Of a stretch of DNA of 8,486 nt, positions 4,769 to 8,486 are shown piece by piece; the first letter of the stretch is position 1, and every line of letters begins with the position of its first letter. The notes beneath the pieces are model-generated. The model was not told the DNA's origin, ran no database searches, and worked only from the letters and a program-made list of their open reading frames with translations. A program made the position numbers and the translations under genes. The stretch is from Opitutia bacterium. Its GTDB lineage: Bacteria > Verrucomicrobiota > Verrucomicrobiae > Opitutales > UBA953. The stretch lies in assembly GCA_947488485.1 (NCBI GenBank), contig CANKZO010000091.1:1-8486 (forward strand), written 5' to 3'.

Positions 4769-7129
4769 GGCGAGGACGAGCTGGAAGGCGTCGGCGTGCA
4801 CGTTGCCCTTGGCGCCTTCGGTGGAGAGGACGAGGGTGTGGGTGCCGGCCGCGAAGGTGAACTTACCGAGGACGGTGGGCTTCTCGATCACGCCGGTCTT
4901 CTGGTTGAGGCGGAGCGCGACGGGCTTCTCGCCGGCGCGGTTGATCGTCAGCAGGGCGTTGCCCGAGCGGTTCTCGTGGGCTTCCCAGTAGCCGCGGAGC
5001 TCATACTTGCCGCCTTCCTTCACTTCGAAGGTGTAGGTCGCCCGATTGCCGGCGCCGGCGGCGTAGTGGTAGCCCGCGGCGAGGTGGGGGATGCCCTGGC
5101 CTTGGGTCCACTTGCCTTCGAATTTCGCCTGGGCGTCGTCGACGACGATACCGCCGAGCTTGGCGAGTTCCTTGAGGTCGTCGGCGGAGAGCTTGGTGGG
5201 CGTACCCTTGGTGAGGTCCAGGGCGGCTCGGTGCGTGGGCAGTTCCTTGTAGTCGGCGATCGACGTGTCGAGGAAGAGCTCGGAGCGCAGGTCGCTGCGG
5301 CGCATGCGGCCGGGCTGTTCCATGAGCTTGATGAGGTCGGGGAGGTGCTTCGCGTAGACGCCGCGCGGATCGGTGTTCTCGCGGACGGCGAGGTAGGCGG
5401 CCTTGCCGACGACTTCGCCCATCATACCGATGGTGCGCATGACGCGCACGGTGCCGAGGGCCTCGTGGGTGACGGAGATGTGGCGGCCGGCGAAGAAGAG
5501 GTTGTTAATGTTCTTGGAGTAGAACAGGCGGTAGGGCAGGGGGTAGCCGTTGCGACGGTCGACGGCGGCGATGTGCTTGCCGCTGGCGTCGACGTAGCCG
5601 AAGGCCGCGCGCGAGATGAACGGATTCTCCGGGAACTTCTTGGCATATTCTTCGCGGGCGTAGTGGAGGTCGATGTCCCAGGTCGTGGGCACGCAGCCGT
5701 CCGGGAACTCGGTGCGCTGGACGATGTTGTCCTTGTTCAGGATGATATCGCCGTCGAAGAGGCGCGACTCACGCGGGCCGCCGACGTGCGAGGCCCACTT
5801 GAGCTCGGAGAGGGCGTACTTGTCCTTCTGCGGGCCGTTTTTGAGGGCGGAGAAGGCGCCGTACATCGCGCGGAAATTCCAGTCGCGGATATACTCGAGG
5901 TCCTTGATCGGATCTTGGTCGAAGCCGGATTCCCAGAACCACTCGGCCTTCATGAAGGGCTTGTCGTCGATCTTGGCCTTGGATTTCTGGAGGAGCGGGA
6001 AGTCGCCCATCTCGAGAGGCAACGCCCACGGGGTGGCGGGCCAGGTCGGGGCTTGGTCTACGTCCTGGTAGAACCACATGTTGGACATGCCCATGCGCTT
6101 GTTGGGCTCGGTGCGATAGGTCGCGCCGGCGTAGGCGCCTACCCAGCCGTGGCCGGTGGTGTCGGCCACGAACTTGGCACGGAAGATCTTCTCGCGGCCG
6201 GTCTTGACGTCGATGGCCTTCACGGCGGCGATGCGGTTGCCGTCCATCACGACGCCGGTGGCGAAGTGGCCGAGGAAGAGACTGACGTTCTTCTCCTTGC
6301 GGATGACCTGTTCCTTGAGCTCGTCGCCGAAGCTGTCGACGCGGCCCGGGCTGTCGGGGGAGCGGTCGCCGATCTCCTCGATCATCTCGCCGAGGTGCGG
6401 GTATTTGCCGCGGGTGGTGCCGCCCATCGCCCAGACGCCGACTTCGGAGCTACCGTTGCCGCCGAGGACGAAACGGTCCTGGATGAACGCGACCTTGAGG
6501 GACTGACGGGAAGCGGAGAGCGCGGCGCCGAGGCCGCCGTAACCGCCGCCGACGACGACGAGGTCGAACTCGCCTTGGTCTTCGGCGCCCTTGGGGCTGT
6601 TCCACTGCGAACGGGCCGCGACGAGCGCGTCGCCTTCGGGCGGGGTGAACGAGGCGTCCTTGCTGAAGAGGATGGCGTCAGCGCGACCGGCGAAACCGGT
6701 GAGGTCATGCAGGGCGATCTTCACGTCGCCGGCGGGCAGGGTGACCTTGCCGCCTGCCTGCCAATGCCACTCGGCGCCCTTGGTGCCGAACTCGGCGGCG
6801 ACGGGCTGGCCGTTGACGATCAGCTGGAAGCGGCCGGGGGTGCCGGGGGCGTTCCAGTGGGCGACCCAATCCTTGGTGCGCACCCAGACGCGGTATTCGC
6901 CCGCGGAGGGGATGCGGACGCTGCCGGTGGCGTCGGCGACGGGCTTGCCGAGGCCGTGGGCCAGGAGGTAGGGCGAGCCGACGATATTGGTGAAAGCCGT
7001 GTCGAGCTTCCAGCCGCCGTGGGCGGACAGGGATTCGGCTTCGACGAAGACGGTATCAGCGGACTGGGCACGGCCGGTGACGGCAGCCAACAGAGACAAT
7101 CCGAGGAGGGAAAGCACGCGGGGAGACAT
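4763..7129 (-). CDS. Secreted FAD-dependent oxidoreductase with N- and C-terminal beta-sandwich domains
   Basis: Predicted 788-aa exported flavoenzyme. A Sec signal peptide (1-24, probable cut after AQSA, no twin-arginine) is followed by an all-beta domain (about 27-160: VEAESL, GEYRVWVRT, FQLIVNGQPV, DAILFSKD). The FAD domain then shows GGGYGG (194-199), IQDRFVLGGNGSSE (about 217-230) and FFAGRHISVTHEALGTVRVM (about 545-564), the pattern of the FAD_oxidored family (flavoproteins distantly like fumarate reductase). A C-terminal domain (about 660-788: YTFEVKEGGKYELRGYW, LVLSTEGAKGNVHADAFQL) resembles golvesin/Xly-type carbohydrate-binding modules. The substrate is unknown; flanking binding modules suggest a polymer or glycan (inference). 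ATG 7129 is preferred to TTG 7147 because it starts the signal peptide. No Shine-Dalgarno sequence is seen. First gene of an operon with the membrane FMN/ApbE protein, 3 bp downstream. Confidence 0.92.
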   Translation of the reverse strand: MSPRVLSLLGLSLLAAVTGRAQSADTVFVEAESLSAHGGWKLDTAFTNIVGSPYLLAHGLGKPVADATGSVRIPSAGEYRVWVRTKDWVAHWNAPGTPGRFQLIVNGQPVAAEFGTKGAEWHWQAGGKVTLPAGDVKIALHDLTGFAGRADAILFSKDASFTPPEGDALVAARSQWNSPKGAEDQGEFDLVVVGGGYGGLGAALSASRQSLKVAFIQDRFVLGGNGSSEVGVWAMGGTTRGKYPHLGEMIEEIGDRSPDSPGRVDSFGDELKEQVIRKEKNVSLFLGHFATGVVMDGNRIAAVKAIDVKTGREKIFRAKFVADTTGHGWVGAYAGATYRTEPNKRMGMSNMWFYQDVDQAPTWPATPWALPLEMGDFPLLQKSKAKIDDKPFMKAEWFWESGFDQDPIKDLEYIRDWNFRAMYGAFSALKNGPQKDKYALSELKWASHVGGPRESRLFDGDIILNKDNIVQRTEFPDGCVPTTWDIDLHYAREEYAKKFPENPFISRAAFGYVDASGKHIAAVDRRNGYPLPYRLFYSKNINNLFFAGRHISVTHEALGTVRVMRTIGMMGEVVGKAAYLAVRENTDPRGVYAKHLPDLIKLMEQPGRMRRSDLRSELFLDTSIADYKELPTHRAALDLTKGTPTKLSADDLKELAKLGGIVVDDAQAKFEGKWTQGQGIPHLAAGYHYAAGAGNRATYTFEVKEGGKYELRGYWEAHENRSGNALLTINRAGEKPVALRLNQKTGVIEKPTVLGKFTFAAGTHTLVLSTEGAKGNVHADAFQLVLAE

Positions 7130-7190
7130 GGGGTTATTAGATGGCAAGGGGGCAGGAGAGTTCCAGACAGAATTGGGGAGGGGGGGAAGA

Positions 7191-7214
7191 AGGGGTAGGG
7201 GTAGGGGTGGGGGT
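7191..7214. repeat. AGGGGT x3 plus GGGGGT hexamer array (G-quadruplex-capable)
   Basis: Four consecutive hexamers, AGGGGT, AGGGGT, AGGGGT and GGGGGT, are followed by GGG. The plus strand has at least four G-runs with 1-2-base spacers, enough for an intramolecular G-quadruplex, about 60-85 bp upstream of the FAD oxidoreductase start, on its non-template side as C-runs. It is the inverted counterpart of 2115-2132. Confidence 0.82.
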
Positions 7215-7220
7215 GGGAAT

Positions 7221-7311
7221 GCTGTTCTTAGTTCTTGGTGCGTCGTTTTTCGTTATTTCAGGACACTGCCTTGAGGTAGGGTCAGCACTGCGTGCTGACC
7301 TAGCTGCCTCG
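7221..7311 (-). repeat. Right arm of the 91-bp inverted repeat
   Basis: Its reverse complement matches 1890-1980 at 86 of 91 positions without gaps by hand count. Similarity continues outward more loosely (12-mers at 7321-7356 and GCCACC heptamers at 7367-7400 mirror 1864-1887 and 1833-1853). The arms enclose the whole two-gene operon. Confidence 0.88.
7275..7303 (+). repeat. REP-like palindrome, family d
   Basis: The GGTAGG foot leads into the perfect stem GGTCAGCAC / GTGCTGACC with a TGC loop and then TAG. It is the best-preserved member of its family. Confidence 0.87.
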
Positions 7312-7320
7312 GTTGACCAC

Positions 7321-7356
7321 GGAGGGCTGCGTTGAGGACTGAATTGAGGGCTGAAT
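7321..7356. repeat. 12-bp tandem array x3
   Basis: Three consecutive 12-bp units (7321-7332, 7333-7344, 7345-7356) share a core of the type GAGGRCTG. They are the inverse of the CAGYCCTC 12-mers at 263-301 and 1864-1887. Confidence 0.75.
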
Positions 7357-7366
7357 GGATCAGGCC

Positions 7367-7400
7367 TGCCACCCGCCACCCGGGGCCGCCACCTGCCACC
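7367..7400. repeat. Heptamer array (TGCCACC / CGCCACC), interrupted
   Basis: TGCCACC and CGCCACC, then a CGGGGC interruption, then CGCCACC and TGCCACC. This is the inverse of the GGTGGCA array at 1833-1853. Confidence 0.72.
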
Positions 7401-7423
7401 CGAACCGGGAAGATGGCTGCATC

Positions 7424-7447
7424 GATGACAGATGACAGATGGCAGAT
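7424..7447. repeat. Heptamer array GATGACA x3
   Basis: GATGACA, GATGACA and GATGGCA are followed by GAT. This heptamer is not seen elsewhere in the window. Confidence 0.78.
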
Positions 7448-7571
7448 TTCCTGAACCTGCGCCTGAACCTGAACCCCCGAACCAGACACCAGACGGCCGA
7501 GACCTGAGACCCGAAAGAAATGCCCCCAGCCAATCATCCGGTTTCCGGTCTCTCTCGGAGTGGCTGTCTTG

Positions 7572-7598
7572 GGTAGGGCTGACCGCCCCCGGTCAGCC
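7572..7598 (+). repeat. REP-like palindrome, family c
   Basis: The GGTAGGG foot leads into the perfect stem GGCTGACCG / CGGTCAGCC with a C-rich loop. It is the best copy of family c. Confidence 0.85.
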
Positions 7599-7656
7599 GT
7601 GCATCGAGGGTGGGACGTGATCACTATCGCGTCCTCCCCTTGGGGCCGAGGTGTGA

Positions 7657-7685
7657 TTAGGACAGCACGTGGTGCTGTCCCTACC
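7657..7685 (-). repeat. REP-like palindrome, family d
   Basis: TTAG at the left, the perfect arms GGACAGCAC / GTGCTGTCC, and CCCTACC at the right. The arms differ from other family d copies at matching positions on both sides, so pairing is kept. Confidence 0.82.
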
Positions 7686-7694
7686 TTAAACCAC

Positions 7695-7721
7695 GGTTGA
7701 GCGAGGGCGCTCAACCCTACC
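7695..7721 (-). repeat. REP-like palindrome, family b
   Basis: Exact inverted copy of 173-199. It ends 2 bp before an in-frame ATG (7724) of the downstream gene. Confidence 0.88.
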
Positions 7722-7780
7722 CGATGTCTGAGTCTGCCCTCGATTCGGTGCGCAACTCGGTCTTTTATTCGATCCTGCCC

Positions 7781-8486
7781 ATGATCCTCCGTCTGATTGC
7801 TTTGCTTTGCGTCGCTACTTCCGTCGCCGCTGAAATCCCGACCGCTGGTCTGATGGTCGACTTAGATCCCGCCAAGAACATCACGCTCGATGCGCAGGGT
7901 CGTGTGACCGCGTGGAAGAGCCAGGCTGGTCCCGCCGAGGCGCGTGACTTCGTCGGGCAACCGAAGGGGCGCACCGAGCCGACCTCGGGTCTGCCGTCGG
8001 TCGTGAAGGAACCTCGGACGGCGCTCTCGTTCCGTCAGCAGGAATTGGTCTGCCATGATGAAGCGGCCTTCGACGGACTCATCCGCGGCTCAGGCTGCAC
8101 CTGGGTTGCGGTGATCAAGGTCTACCCGCAGCGCGTCGGGCTGAAGGACGTAAATTCTTTCTTCGGTAATCTCCGTAACGGTCAGAAATACGAAGGCCTC
8201 TGGGGCTGCCTCGACGACGATAACACCGTCTGGTGGGGTGCGCGTAATGGGATCACCTTCGGCCGCTTCGACGTCAATAATCCCAAGCTCGTCGGCCCGA
8301 AACTCGAAGAAGGACGTTTCCATTTCCTCGCCGGACGCCTGGGTGCCGGACAGGCCGAAGCGAAACTCGAATTCTTCGTCAACGACCTGAAGCCCTGCGC
8401 CACGGCGCAGTTTCCCATCAACCCTAAGGCCGATGCCTCGAAACTCGCGATCGGCCAGGAGCGCGACGCGATCCAGCATCCCGGCA
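7781..8486 (+). CDS. Secreted LamG/ConA-like protein (3' truncated)
   Basis: The frame stays open from 7781 to the window edge: 235 codons are seen and the C-terminus is missing. A short signal peptide (MILRLIALLCVATSVAA, cut before Glu18) precedes a region that reads like a LamG/concanavalin-type jelly roll: LMVDLDP, VTAWKSQAG, TALSFRQQELV, TWVAVIKV, a strand pair at about 179-201 (FHFLAGRL, KLEFFVND) and KLAIGQERD near 221-229. Such domains bind glycans or mediate adhesion in exported proteins of Planctomycetes and Verrucomicrobia. The assignment is by pattern, without an alignment, so it is moderate. An in-frame ATG at 7724 would add 19 polar residues before the signal peptide; 7781 gives the cleaner signal. 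No Shine-Dalgarno sequence is seen at either start. The function is unknown. Confidence 0.8.
   Translation, partial: MILRLIALLCVATSVAAEIPTAGLMVDLDPAKNITLDAQGRVTAWKSQAGPAEARDFVGQPKGRTEPTSGLPSVVKEPRTALSFRQQELVCHDEAAFDGLIRGSGCTWVAVIKVYPQRVGLKDVNSFFGNLRNGQKYEGLWGCLDDDNTVWWGARNGITFGRFDVNNPKLVGPKLEEGRFHFLAGRLGAGQAEAKLEFFVNDLKPCATAQFPINPKADASKLAIGQERDAIQHPG

Larger units (their letters stand above)
7130..7780. other. Repeat-filled spacer C between divergent genes
   Basis: This 651-bp spacer should hold the promoters of both flanking genes, but I cannot assign -35/-10 boxes with confidence. It contains a G-rich tract (7175-7214), the right arm of the 91-bp inverted repeat, four GTAG-footed palindromes (two plus, then two minus), a 12-mer array, several heptamer arrays (7367-7400, 7424-7444, 7481-7494) and a direct repeat of CCTGAACCTG (7450-7476). 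The short open frames that cross it on either strand are made of repeats and are not believable genes. Confidence 0.78.

Noticed and set aside
6111..6153. A flavinylation-like motif (AYAGAT) in the FAD oxidoreductase
   Set aside because: The Asp needed before the acceptor Thr is missing, and the segment fits the normal D-T-T-G-H-G-x-x-G-A-Y-A-G-A part of the FAD fold.
4679..7198. A very long open frame (839 codons) on the plus strand opposite the FAD oxidoreductase gene
   Set aside because: It is the antisense shadow of a GC-rich gene. Its translation is low-complexity (Gly, Ala, Val, Glu, Asp rich) with no motifs, whereas the minus strand has a signal peptide and FAD motifs.
1890..7311. A classical composite transposon around the operon
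   Set aside because: No transposase gene lies in or near the arms and the arms are built of REP and short tandem repeats, so only an inverted repeat is claimed.

Overview
The window is GC-rich and looks like a chromosomal segment of a Verrucomicrobiota bacterium, probably near Opitutales. This placement is inference. It rests on a PEP-CTERM-type protein tail at the left edge, large exported FAD oxidoreductases and a LamG-like exported protein, and a near absence of Shine-Dalgarno sequences. Every protein gene seen here encodes an exported or membrane product, so the region faces the cell envelope.

Layout: (1) 2-73, the last 23 codons of a PEP-CTERM-like surface protein, closed by a strong intrinsic terminator at 96-121. 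(2) 122-524, a repeat-filled spacer. (3) 525-1583 (+), a secreted calcineurin-type metallophosphoesterase with all its metal-binding motifs. (4) 1584-2134, a second repeat-filled spacer between convergent genes. (5) 7129 down to 2135 (-), a two-gene operon. A secreted 788-aa FAD-dependent oxidoreductase with a beta-sandwich-like domain at each end is followed, after 3 bp, by an 874-aa membrane protein that joins two FMN-binding domains, a NosR/NapH-like membrane core with two CxxxCP motifs, and an ApbE flavin transferase domain. (6) 7130-7780, a third repeat-filled spacer. (7) 7781 to the right edge (+), the start of a secreted LamG/ConA-like protein.

The operon is the most interesting protein-coding content. 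The membrane protein carries both the flavin acceptor sites (two D-x-x-A-G-[SA]-T sites) and the enzyme type that attaches FMN to such sites. By charge distribution, both parts lie outside the cytoplasm, while the cysteine motifs lie inside. It therefore looks like a self-flavinylating electron conduit across the inner membrane, and its tightly linked neighbour is an exported flavoenzyme that could accept or donate the electrons. The substrate is unknown.

The three spacers share an unusual modular repeat system. At least sixteen 27-29-bp imperfect palindromes in six stem families all carry the same GGTAGGG foot, containing the GTAG tetranucleotide typical of REP elements moved by RAYT (TnpA-REP) enzymes. 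In each spacer all plus-oriented copies come before all minus-oriented copies. Between them lie short tandem arrays, mostly of period 7, but also 12 and 6. A 91-bp inverted repeat (1890-1980 and 7221-7311, about 95% identical) brackets the two-gene operon. No transposase, RNA gene or CRISPR array is visible.
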